Source: Calcarisporiella thermophila CBS 279.70 (Eukaryota; Calcarisporiellomycota). Taken from it: a DNA stretch of 64,000 bases. Position 1 is the stretch's first letter, and every line of letters begins with the position of its first letter. The position numbers were made by a program, and so were the translations under genes. The notes beneath the pieces were generated by a model, which was not told the DNA's origin, made no database searches, and saw only the letters and a program-made list of their open reading frames with translations. Positions 50,763 to 61,632 of the stretch are shown one piece after another. The DNA is taken from the NCBI RefSeq assembly GCF_041956535.1, contig NW_027192193.1, positions 797,192 to 861,191 on the forward strand, given 5' to 3'.

Positions 50763-51504
50763 CCTCTCCGGCTTTAGATGCTTAAATAAGGATTAAACTA
50801 TCTAGCTAGATGCTAACCACTAATGGAACTGCTAATTCTACAAGACTCGAGGATCAAGCATGTACCAAGAGAGAAGTCTATAAATAATTAGGGAGGCGGG
50901 GGCGGAATAAAATGCGAGGGTTAAGTCCCGAGACGTAGTGGAACTTGCAGAGACAAAGAGATAAAAGAATAACAATTGCGATAGCGTTACATTTTAAGAT
51001 TATGTCCAATGGGCATTGGATTCTGTTACTCCACCCCCGTAAGACCGAGGGGTAAATGTTGTTTTAGTGACAAACCCGTATGTTCGGAGCCAAAATTAGC
51101 CCAAATCGGCCTGCCGGCCACTGAATCCTGGCCCTAGCTCGGCCATGCGGCCTCGATTTCTCTCCTAATTGCACTGGTAGTTTTCCTCACGGGCCGTGAC
51201 TACTGCTTTGGACCCATTAAGCTTAATGCAGTTAAGCTAGGGACCCTGAACCAACTGTCACAGCCTTTTAAGCACGAACTTCACACTATACACAGCATCT
51301 ATTAATCCATAATTTGCCATGGATAGCTAATAAAAGTCAAATAAACCTCAATTTGAGCTTTGAGGTCCTCTTGATCTCTGGCTCTAAATCTGGGCTTCTC
51401 TAGCCGCTGATGCTCAGGACCTCGGCCGGATAAACCATCTCACAATTCTCCCCAGAAAAGTGGCCCCCACTATCTGCAAGCCTCCAGCTAGAATCCTCCG
51501 ATTC
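50763..51504. other. 742-bp spacer with a locally GC-rich core
   Basis: Promoter of the NAD kinase gene, then a stretch (about 51040-51260) richer in GGCC-type words than the surrounding AT-rich spacers. It includes a perfect 6-bp stem with a 5-nt loop at 51221-51237. No ORF or known element recognised. Confidence 0.4.
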
Positions 51505-52527
51505 CTATAGCCTTGCTGTTCCATTAGCTGGATGACCATGTTCGTATTCTTCAGATGCCCCTAACTCTTCGACAATTGTCTCTGCTTTATCTCGAAAACT
51601 CGCATACAGCATATTCCATCGCTTTACATCCACCAGCTGTAAAAGAGTCGCAAGCTGGGGTGGGTAAAGCTTGATTTCTTCTCTCTCGAATGCACGCAGA
51701 GCCTCAGAGGGGGTAAACCAATGAAGCTGCGTTGTTTCCTCTAGGTCGGCACTAGCAAACGGGACGGAAGTAAGCGTGACAAGAAAAAAAAGCGTGTCAA
51801 ATCGCCGAGGAAATTTTTGAGGGGTAATCCAATGGCCCAAAGGGAGTAGAGGCTCAACTAGGGGGCGGAGGTCGTATTTATTGCAAAGATGGTATAGCTG
51901 GGATGCATCATTGTGGACCTGAGAGGATATGGTAGATTTGATAAATATGCTACATGTTAGGTATATGAATGCATTGAGGAAGATATACGATACAATCTTC
52001 CGCCATTTTTCCAGCTCTTGCAAAGTAAGGCCGGCCCCGTGGTTTTCCACTAAAAGCACGCCACTCTCTTCGAATGTCTCACGAATGGCACATATGCGGT
52101 GGGAGAGCAAACCTCTGGATAGATACAATTTAGGTAAAGAAAACAAAATATGAAAACCGGCCAGGTTACTTTTTATTGTTCAAGTGAGGATACATCTCTT
52201 GCCACGTCGTATCTTCATCAGCTGAATCCACTATTCCACCTGGAAGGGCATGTAAGCATGGTAATCAATGCATGACGAATATAAAATACCTGGAAACACT
52301 GAAGCATTCTTGAATGTCCCTAATGCATTCCGCTGTATCATCAGCACCTTATAATCGAAATCATTATTGCTCTCGCTTCGGCCGTAGGCGGAGTCTGTTT
52401 TAGCTGCTATAACGATTCTAAAGATGTCCCAATTCAAAAGTTAGAGCCATTTTAAAGTAAAGAGGGTATATATATTTCCTCACGTTGATGAAGAGAGTGG
52501 TGTTGCAACATGCTGTAAAATCTCCAT
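51505..52527 (-). CDS. NUDT19-like Nudix hydrolase with PTS1-type tail
   Basis: Five exons (52527-52484, 52417-52290, 52239-52170, 52114-51994, 51918-51505) give 258 residues. It starts MEILQHVATPLSSSTIVIAA, then DYKVLMIQRNALGTFKNASV and FPGGIVDSADEDT. The Nudix box carries the long insertion typical of NUDT19/RP2: the helix AIRETFEESGVLLVE supplies the REtxEExG metal-binding part. LVEPLLPLGHWITPQKFPRR, FDTLFFLV and TTQLHWFTPSEAL are also family features. NUDT19 members hydrolyse CoA and acyl-CoA to 3',5'-ADP and phosphopantetheine in peroxisomes. The C-terminus, GTARL, fits the PTS1 pattern (S/A/C)(K/R/H)(L/M), supporting peroxisomal location. Function is inferred from family. Confidence 0.87.
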
Positions 52528-54136
52528 GATTCTCCCTGTTCTAAAACTTTTATTTCATTACTCTAATTCAACGGTTTCATACAAGCCAAAGTACAAGCAA
52601 GGAAAGATTGTCACGTTTTAATAATTTCTCCTTGTATGCTTTTTTCCTCTGAATTGATGTAATAATATACAAGAGGTTTTATTATTAAACACTGGTTTAT
52701 CTACACTATATGCTGATACATGCGCTGCCCCAGCTATAAATGAATTCTTTGAAAAGCTATTATCATTGAATAGCACCCGAATTCTATGGGAAATTTTCAT
52801 CGTATCATCGTAATTATCGATGCGTACTAAAGTGATCTTAACGATTTATATCTTCTCAGCTATTCCCTCTAATAATTTTTATTTGCTACAGCATTACTTC
52901 TTTTTTAACACCATCTTGCACCTATGAGACCAACTCGTAAAGTGATTTGAGAAGGTGTGCTTAAAATTTCAAAAGTCTACATGCAAGTTTGAAGCAAATC
53001 TGGGAATAAACTGTGAAGTTGCTAGAAAGTTTATCGAAGAATGAAACACCCCGAAATATCATCCAGTGAAGCCAAGATATCGTCTAACGAAGCCAGACCA
53101 GAAATTCAGCACTAAGAAAGGATCGATCAAAGAATGTTCTATACTTGTCGACTTGCAGCAAGTTGTCAAAGAAGACCTCAGGAGTGTAACAAGCAAAACC
53201 ATAAAAATGATGCAAAAAGGATTCGGGGTGAAGCCCCTATTAAAAATCTAGGAGGTCTCTGCTGCTCCCGTATCATTTTAAAGAAGAGTTCTAGTTTGCA
53301 GCTCTACTCCTTAGACGGGATTTTCGGAATATTCAGACCATAATGATTTTTGACGAAGTCCTAGTTCCATTTTTACATACCATTAGAAAGAAATACACTT
53401 AAAAAAAAGAGTCGATTTCTGCACCTAGAGTAATATTATTCCAAGCATGAAAAAAGGGAAAGAGGCAATCTTGATTTTGGATTTGTATTTGCAGTCTTAA
53501 ATAATTCCCCGTAAGTAAAAATAATTATTAGCATCTCCATATAAGACAACAGTTGTTAAACTTGACTGCATCAAGACGTCAAACTAACTCTTTTAGGATT
53601 ATTAAATTAACTACCAGATACTTATTTTGTCCGAGCCTAAGTAATACTACGGCAATATATCAGTTTTCATGGTAATAGGTATATCAAGCTGATAGCGATA
53701 TGAACTTGAAAGTCGTTCAAATATATTTATCAAATTTATTAATCTGTATAAGTTTGCATAGTAGGATGGGGGTAAACAATACCTTGTTTGCCCCGTCTAA
53801 CAAGTTGTGATAGTGTGGTGGTATCCATACTGCAGAATTGAATATAGATGCTCTTTTGAGTTTTATCCGCGTGAAAACCACACCCAAATCTGACAAGCGA
53901 TTCATGAGTGTGGAGGCATTCGGCACTTCATAACCGAGCACCTGCCAAGGAGTCATCATTTTCATCAATTTTATTTTCTAATAAATAAATATTATCAGCA
54001 TAATGTATCATATCACAATAAAAAAGCAGCTCTTAGTTGAGTCTATAATATTATGTTCTATCGTGACAAAAGCCACCTATTACAGCAAAATAAACAGTCT
54101 ATCGAAAATCTATGGCAAATAAAATACCGTAGATTT
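52528..54136. other. 1.6-kb gene-poor region
   Basis: AT-rich, with many short ORFs and no recognisable protein. It holds the Nudix promoter and the 3' flank of the mitochondrial carrier gene. The only ORF with some coding look is on the minus strand at 53717-53968, listed separately. Confidence 0.45.
53717..53968 (-). CDS. Unrecognised small ORF (83 aa)
   Basis: Starts MMKMMTPWQVLGYEVPNAST and contains WIPPHYHNLLDGANKV. It has mixed, not low-complexity, composition, unlike other ORFs in this spacer. I do not recognise a family. It could be a small gene, an exon of an unresolved gene, or chance. A possible splice acceptor precedes the first ATG. Confidence 0.2.
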   Translation of the reverse strand: MMKMMTPWQVLGYEVPNASTLMNRLSDLGVVFTRIKLKRASIFNSAVWIPPHYHNLLDGANKVLFTPILLCKLIQINKFDKYI

Positions 54137-55626
54137 TCATGGTTTCTTAGAAAGTGCAGCCATAACCCACTCGTATACAAAGAAAGTGACACAGTTCACC
54201 GGGAAAGCGCGAAGTAGAGTGGGGGCTAACCCACGGAAGAATACTCCGATGCCTTCTGAACGATACGACTTCACCGCACAATCGATAATACCGGTGTAGG
54301 ACTGACCAGAGATAGAAGTGGAGGAGGAATGAAGCGATTTAGTAGAGATTAGGAGGGGAGCCGTGACAATACCCTGAGGTTGTAGAGAGTTTGTAGGAGA
54401 AATGCGAGGCGGATGAATGTCCAAATGAGCTTGTGCTTGGATACGGCTTTTAATGACATCTAACCAAAGATTAATTCAGCCAGGTGAAGTTTGCCAAAAA
54501 AAAATTACGAAGTCTACCCAAAGGATAGATGCATGCCCATGAAATCATCCCTGCCACCCCACCAGCAAGCAAAAGTTTCCCCGTATGCTCCGTCGCTCCC
54601 TCGGCTGGTATTTCCAAATACCGCTTCATCCATTCATAACTCCAAAAATAACCACCGTATCCCGGAGCATCGCGTAGAATGGTCACCAAGCCTCCACGAT
54701 AAAAGCCTAAAAACGATTTGTTTATTTCGAAATATTATGTGACTTAGTGGTTTTTAATATCTGATGTGATTGCGTACCTCGAATGCCACTCTTCTGAACA
54801 ATATCCCTTATTACCTCCCATGTACCCTCAGTAGCAATGGCTGTATCTCCTCCGATTTTCACCTGTGCGCGACACTTTACCAATTCTGTAGGGCAACTAA
54901 CAAGAAAACAGGTAACCTATTTTTGTGTGAGCGATAACGTTACAAGATCTCCTTTAAAATGGACTATGCATTATTTACTCCTGCACCAAATCCCGCCCAA
55001 AAGATCTGATTCAGTGTGGGTTCGTCTTGGTTAGCACTGATATGTCGCAAAATACCGCCATAAGAGGCGAAGAGAAGAGCGTTTAAACCACCTAATCCGA
55101 TCACAGGGGTTATAATGCCTTTGAACAGAGACATAATCTAAAGATGAGAGAATTACTCTGCTGATGATCTTGAGTTGCAAAAATAATAAAAAAGAAAGTT
55201 ATTTACTCCTTCGGTGCGGATCATATGGTTTAGGGAAAGATGTCTTGAATGATTTTGTGAAAAGCCCGCTTGCATGCGAACCTGTCGAAATGAAGCAGAT
55301 CGGGCGACTAATTTAGCATACGAAATGGAATGCCCATGGTTTAATATATTATAGATGGAAACCTTTATAGTGTCCAATGGGCTGCCAACAAGGAGCCCTG
55401 CAGCCCCGCTTATGTAGCCTACATGCAGTAGAAATAAGTTATGAATAATTCATAAAATGACAAAAGCAGTACGCTTGCCTGCAACAAAATCATTGACACT
55501 CTCAGCTAAAGAGAGGAAGTATATATTGCAATGGGTTAGTTGAATTATAGATTTGGTCCTTTATATATCTTACCCATCTAATTGTTTGGAGAACCTATTT
55601 GAGATTTGTGCCGTATATTCCCACAT
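54137..55626 (-). CDS. Mitochondrial carrier (SLC25), basic amino-acid/ornithine-carrier-like
   Basis: Multi-exon minus-strand gene starting MWEYTAQISNRFSKQLDG. Three carrier repeats are visible, each with its signature: PLDTIKVRMQAG (after removing an 84-nt intron inside the motif region), PTELVKCRAQV, and PLDVIKSRIQAQ. Repeat features include DFVAGYISGAAGLLVGS, GFYRGGLVTILRDAPGYGGY, KLLLAGGVAGMISWACIYPL and FFRGLAPTLLRAFPVNC. CPTELVKCR resembles the second signature of the ornithine carrier ORT1/SLC25A15, so an inner-membrane basic amino-acid or related carrier is likely; the substrate is not proven. An insertion of about 40 Ser-rich residues lies in the third repeat (matrix side). One intron near 55480 has a GC donor (GCAAGC). 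Confidence 0.85.
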
Positions 55627-55714
55627 GTGATATGATCGAATGGGCGGAGTGAAAAATCTGAAGATATTCTTTTTTTCCAGGGCAAGTCTATACTTTTTCT
55701 ACACCATTTCTAAC
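55627..55714. promoter_or_regulatory. Short divergent promoter, SLC25 carrier and MEMO1
   Basis: Only 88 bp separate the two start codons, so the carrier and MEMO1 share one core promoter interval. Confidence 0.6.
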
Positions 55715-56982
55715 ATGAAAAGAGAGGCTTCACATGCTGGTTCGTGGTACACTGCTTCAGGTAATTAGCATGTTAATCGACGCATGCTATGTTGCGATGA
55801 TTCATACAATATTGCCGTTAGGCTCAAAGCTCAATAGGGAATTAGAAAATTGGATTTCCCATGTTCCTGACGAAACAGAAGATGGCGTCGATATCCCAGT
55901 GAAGGGCGCGAGAGCCATCATTGCGCCGTACGTATTTACAAATTCATCGACTCATATTTCTCTGGCATATTCATTTTTTATTTTAGTCATGCAGGTTATA
56001 TGTATAGTGGTCAAGCAGCCGCTTACGCGTACAAATGTATCGACCCTTCATTTGTGTAAGCATATTGATTGCCATTCTTACTTCTTTATTAATATTTTTA
56101 TTGCGTAACCGTATTTTTTTTAGTAAGCGAGTGTTTATCCTTGGTCCTTCGCACCATGTCTACATCACAGGTTGTGCTCTCTCTCAGTGCGACAGCTATG
56201 AGACTCCACTTGGAGATCTAATTCTAGATAAAGAAAGTAATGATTAGAGATTGCTGTCGACTATTGGTCAGGTTCATATGTTTATTGAATTCACTTTATT
56301 AGCGATTGCCGAGTTGAAGGCAACTGGCCACTTCACTACAATGAGTAAGGGCGTCGACGAGGACGAGCATAGCATTGAAATGCATCTACCTTACATTTAT
56401 AAAATTCTAGAAAAGTTCGTCGAACACCTTGGGTGTATGCAAATAGCTCCTTTTCTTACTAATGTAATTCCAATTTGCAGGAAAATTGAAACAATCAAGA
56501 TAGTCCCTGTCTTGGTTGGTGCCCTCAATGCTGAGAAAGAGGAATTCTATGGCAAACTCTTGGCTCCATATCTCGCTGACCCCTTTACATTGTTCGTGGT
56601 ATCTTCGGATTTCTGTCATTGGGGTACGCGCTTTTCCTATACCTATTATTGTGCATCTCCTTCCTCTACCCCAATACATCTCTCCTCCCGCTCGAATCGT
56701 GGTGAATTGACGATACCAATCCATGAGTCAATCGAACGTCTTGATCGTGAGGGCATGCAGGTGATTGAGACGGGAGATCATCCTAAGTTTGTGGATTATT
56801 TACGGAGAACAAAAAACACAATTTGTGGAAGGCACCCGATTGGAGTGCTCATGTGTGCGTTGAAAGAGGTCGAAGGAGATCAAGGAAAAACAGTCAAGTT
56901 TGTGCGGTATGAGCAAAGCAGTAAAGTGAGGGGTGAAAGAGAGAGTAGTGTCAGCTATGCATCTGCTTATGTTATTGTGTAG
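55715..56982 (+). CDS. MEMO1: MEMO1 family protein (Mho1)
   Basis: Six exons (55715-55760, 55822-55927, 55987-56055, 56124-56236, 56303-56414, 56481-56982) give 315 residues, close to the usual 290-300. It begins [16 protein letters not shown], the conserved MEMO N-terminus. The metal-site residues are kept: His in [10 protein letters not shown], His in LGPSHHVY, and Cys in [10 protein letters not shown]. Other landmarks are [30 protein letters not shown] and [16 protein letters not shown]. The fold is related to non-heme iron dioxygenases. Animal MEMO1 binds iron or copper and affects motility and redox signalling; yeast Mho1 has no defined reaction. A short Ser/Pro-rich insertion follows the FCHWGTRF motif. 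Exon 5 uses a GTTCGT donor. Confidence 0.93.
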
Positions 56983-57398
56983 GTTTCCTTTTTTTGCTTG
57001 ATTCTTCATTTTTCTCAAGTTAGCATTTCATTTGTTTCTTATGGTGCCTGATAATATGTGCACTGTAAATCGTATTTTTTTTTTTTACGCGAATAACTAC
57101 GAATGTCACTGAGAACATGTCATAGAGGAGTGAGAGAAAAATACGTTCCAAATTTTGAGCTGAAAGCAGACATTTATGATCAATATAGAAGAAAATGTAA
57201 AGAAAATAGAAAGAAGAAAAAGAGGAGCTACAAGAAAATCAACGAGCGTTTTTGATGAAAGATATTATAATGTGTGAAAAATTGACTTTCAAAAATTTAT
57301 ATAAAAGAAAAAAATAGAAAGAAATAAAGAAATAAAGGAAATCCAAGCGTCCCCAAACAGATTAGGAACATTCTACCTTTATTATTTTAGCCTATTTT
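56983..57398. other. Convergent 3' intergenic stretch
   Basis: AT-rich, with long A-rich runs at 57180-57340, consistent with 3' UTRs of MEMO1 and the PHD protein. No gene seen. Confidence 0.5.
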
Positions 57399-60300
57399 CT
57401 AGGTTTGCAAAACTTTCAATATGCTATACCGAGGATCATCCTTTCGGATGATCACACATTCTTCCCGCTCCTCTTCTCGGCGTTCCCACTCTAAGAAATG
57501 CAAATAACGCGGGTCATCCTTGAAGAATACTACGTGATCGCCCCGATCATGCTTGAGGCGTTCGAGGGCAATTAATTTAGTGTAAAGAGGTCCATGGCGA
57601 TTCAGAATGACATGATCCCCGCGATCAAGCATCCCATCCAGTGGTACAGAGGATATGTCAGACAGAGCAACAAGAGTAGAAGATTTTTGGGATATATTTT
57701 GGTGTAAATTTTGATCCGTGCTCACGACTCGGGCGGTGGAGACTGGTGCCTCTTCTTCCTGCGATATCGGCGGAGAGATTGGGGGATCGAGATGTGTTAC
57801 CTTGTTTGATTCTGCGTATATTGCTTGTGCTCTCTCGCTCTCGCTGTATTTTTCCTGTCGAATCCTACGGTATCAGATGTTAAAGAAATTGCGCTTCTTT
57901 TTCTTTTCGGAAGAAGTCTCAATACCTCTCAGCCATCTCGAAGAATTTGACTTTAATCGAATATTCAGGAATTCGGTAAGTGACCCCAGTGTAATGATCA
58001 TTCGTGTCCTGGTCATTCACTATCTGAATCTCACCATTGTTTCGCACGTAGGGATGGGGCGGGTCTTCAACCACGTCAACCTTCCGCTTGCGTTTCTTTT
58101 GCTATATAGAATAATCACACACTTAATTCAAAGTTCGTCTAATGGGAAAAGAAAAAAACCGCTGACCATCTCTTGATCCGCGTGCACAGGACACATCCAC
58201 TTGCGATTGATAGGTGGAGGGCAGGCTAAGGGAGGGTCGAGGCAGTCAAAATGCCATGCTAGCGGGCAATAGTCACATCGGAGTATAGCTCCTGCTAGTG
58301 CTGAGCGACCACATTTGTGGCATAGGTTGATGCGGCCGGATTTGTCTTTAAGCTGGTGATAATTGGGCTCCTCTATCACCCCCGTTTTCCTATTGAAAAT
58401 GCAGAAATGCTTAGTAACACGAAAGCCAGACCCTCACAAGCATGTCTCGGTACTCACCCGGTCTTTAACGGCTTCAGACTGCTTAAATCTATATATTCTC
58501 CGGATGGCCCCTCAGTTATACCCTTGAAATACGTCTTGATCCTCAAGGGAAGAGAAAATTTGCTTGGATTCCGACGATCGAGAGCATCACTGAGTTTATG
58601 AAATATGCCGGCAGCATCAGCAGGAATTGGCATACTATCCTGAGCCCGGCATAGATTGCAATTCCACTGGTCGGGCAATTCCTCATCAGAGTTTATTGGG
58701 GGATCAACGCAGGAGAGATGAAACGAGCGCTGACAGCATGCGCAGTTGATCAAATGGCCTTCGCCACCACAACTTTCGCAATAACCACCGCTACTTGTGG
58801 TCCTATGATAAGTATCATTATTTCTAGCTGAAAATCGAGTATCTGCTTTCGGCGATCTGAGGTAGGAGTCATGATTTAGCTTCAGCTACTGGAATTGATG
58901 TGCACAATTATTCTTACCTATATCTAGAGCTCCTGCTCTCATTTCGTTTCACACTACGAGTAGTCATACCGGTTCTCCGTGTTCTGTCATAGGCTAACGA
59001 ACTACCATTCTCTGAGTTGAGGTTACTCGCAGCCCTGTTTACTGAAGGAGGAGCCGACTGTTGACGCTCCAGTTTAGATGGAGCAACGCCTTCCAAAGAC
59101 GAGGGGCTCCCTGCCAAAGGTGTGCTCATTGCGGACTGCTCCCCAGTCTCATCTCCTGACTCCTGAAAAGCAGATGCCGTCAGCCGGAGAGCTAAGGATT
59201 TAGCATCTTTTTGTTCCGTGGATGCTTTATTTTGGGATTTCGAAGAGGGTGTAGATATTTTGCGGCTCTTTAATGAAGTGTCGGTAGATTCCCTATTTAA
59301 ACTAGTTTTAGTCGGCGTTTCGGTTTTCATAGGAGTATTCTGGGCTTGCGTCATATTGCCACGCGAGCTGATAGGAGAAGCAGAAAGTCGTTGACTCCTT
59401 CGAACGGGCCGCGATGCTGCAGGCTGCGAAAGGCCTCTGTGTGAGCTCGCTTCATCCATTGTTTGATCTTGCTGTGGTTTGTTCTTTTCCATCTCCATAG
59501 ATTCCGCATCAGTGGAAAGTGATTTTCTTCTATTGAACCGCCTCTTGGCTATTGAAGAATTTTCTTCTATATAATCGGCTTTGGTGGCAAAAGAATTATC
59601 AGGAGCTCGAAGCTGGCAATGACTAGCAGGTGAACCCTCTTTCGTCTCAATGGTCTTACTATCTTTGTTTTTTGAATGCTTGCTCACTGATTCGCGATTT
59701 TCATTGCCTACAACCTCCATTTCGATTGACGTTGAGTTAGAAGCAGGGGCAGATTGCTGATTTTCTACCACATTAACCTTTGGCAAATCTTTAGCGGCAG
59801 AATGTGTTTTCTCGTTTCCTCCTTTTTCAGTTTTCAGTTTTTTCGAGCGCCTTCTTCTATTGGCTCTTCTCTCTTCATTGGTGCCAAGAGGTTCCTCAAC
59901 ATCAGAACATAATGGCCGCTTTGATGCTTCCTTCTCCTTCACGGCCAACTCCAGTGAAGTGGCCTCTTCCGCACGAGGCACTGCGCTCAAGGAGGTCATA
60001 TCTCCTATTGACTTTAATTTGGAAGCTCTACGCGATCTGCGCCGATTCCCACCCACTTTTGCAGTACTTATTTTTTCTAATGCGCTGCTATTAGCTGACG
60101 CTTCTTCTGACTCGGCGCCTGACATAGATGGAGTACGTTGCCCACTGAATGAAAGTTTGATATTTGGCTTCCGCCACGAGCGTCCTCCTTTGGGAGGTAA
60201 TGGTTTGCCCTGTTGTGATGACTGTTGCTCATTATGTTGGGTATGTTCCCTTGTAGAGGATGTCTCGTGTTTAATCGGTACGTGAGAAGCATTGTTGGAT

Positions 60301-60569
60301 TCAGCATGGTTGACTTTTAACCGAATCTTCAAACGGGGAGAAGTACTCGGAGGATTAGCGGGATCCTTTTCTATGTTTGTGGGGGACGCAGAATCATCAA
60401 CGGCGTTAGAAGCACTTGTTGATGTGGATGTCGCTTCATGATGACGGGTCAGTCGAGGTGAGACACGTCGTACATTCATAGGAGCCGAAGCAGATGGATG
60501 AGCAGAAGAGCCAGATTGCTTGGAAATAGCGCTGGAGGATGATGCAGAAGAGTCTATTGCCATGCCCAT
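57399..60569 (-). CDS. RCO1: Rco1/PHF12-like double PHD finger protein (Rpd3S/Sin3S subunit)
   Basis: Five exons (60569-58918, 58802-58458, 58389-58167, 58101-57926, 57864-57399) give 953 residues. The first 550 are disordered, Ser/Arg/Lys-rich, with RRSRR and KKLK basic patches. PHD1 (GGYCESCGGEGHLINCACCQ...FHLSCVDPP...WNCNLCRA) is followed by a conserved linker (IFHKLSDALDRRNPSKFSLP then LRIKTYFKGI), as in the Sin3/MRG-interacting segment of Rco1. PHD2 (CHKCGRSALAGAILRCDYCP...WHFDCLDPPLACPP...WMCPVH) comes next. The C-terminal region resembles Rco1 with YRIPEYSIKVKFFEMAER, then repeated RGDHV / KDDPRY motifs. With Eaf3/MRG15 and Rpd3 this subunit restricts cryptic transcription inside genes. 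PHF12 is the animal counterpart. Assignment rests on domain order. Confidence 0.87.
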
Positions 60570-61632
60570 CAGAATCTATTGGGATTTGCACAAATGTCTG
60601 CGTGTGTTCGCACTCTGCGCTTTTGCTCAAGTTTAAATCGATGGATTATTGGAATCAATAGAGTTGCGGTTAACGCCTAATACGCATATAAAACGGAGTT
60701 GGACAAGGTAAAGCGACGTGTACCAAATATAAACAACAAAGCTGAAAAGCTCTATGCAGACGCTAAGACCCTATAGTATGAATATTTTGGTCAGAAAAAT
60801 ATCTATGCTCGCTTGGAAGAGAAAACCCTCAAGTCATCCATAAACAAAAAATAAATGCTCCAGAGCAAATACACTCTTTTATGAATCACAATATAGAACA
60901 CACAAAATGGACGCTGTGGATTCAATTCGCTCTTCTCTGCTATTTTAGACAACAATATATTGTTCTCTGCCTCCAAAAAGTATATAATAATTTTGTAGAG
61001 GTTTTCCCGTGTTTTCAAAATATCTAGGCGGAAAGCCATCAAAAGAAAAGGGCATACCCTATTGAAGGAGCGAGGAACACCAAGTAACTTGTTGGATGGG
61101 GGTTGTAGCTGCACTATATCTAAGTGCATAAAGGCAAAGATAAAAGCAATGAGGCTTAATTCCAGAAAATATAACAAATGTTAGCCGCTCAGAAGGAATC
61201 GCGGGCGACCTGCTTTAGAAAGGAATCGACTGGGGATGGCTACCTTTGTTGAAAGTGAAGAGATATGTCCCGTTGTCTGTCAATCAGTTTAATATAGCAA
61301 AGGAGTCATGCGATCTCCTATTGAATAATAAAATAGGAAACAGCATAGAAAAATGAAAATTTTTGCAGTACGATCAGACAGGCCAAAGCGCGGTAACGTC
61401 TACAAAAAATGTACGCTTTATCTTTTGCCTATAGATTCCATACGCTAATACTCAAGTATAAACTAATATTAGAACAAACACAACTAAAAAGGATAAAGAA
61501 AAACAATAAAAAGAAAAAAAGCTATCCAATATTTATTCCAATTATTTACAAAGATCATGTAAACCAAAAAAAAAGAGTTAAAGAGAAAATAGCAACATGC
61601 ATTTCTGAAAATACAATAGCAGATATAAGTCA
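60570..61632. other. 1.06-kb intergenic region
   Basis: Contains the Rco1-like promoter and the HIRA 3' flank, with A-rich runs near 61480-61590. A minus-strand ORF at 60803-61177 lacks recognisable similarity and starts at a non-ATG codon. Confidence 0.45.

Noticed and set aside
59804-60285. Plus-strand ORFs inside the Rco1-like first exon
   Set aside because: Antisense shadows of a disordered Ser-rich coding exon; no conserved motif.
60803-61177. 124-codon minus-strand ORF between Rco1-like and HIRA
   Set aside because: Begins at TTG, is Leu/Ile/Phe-rich, and has no recognisable similarity or splice support.
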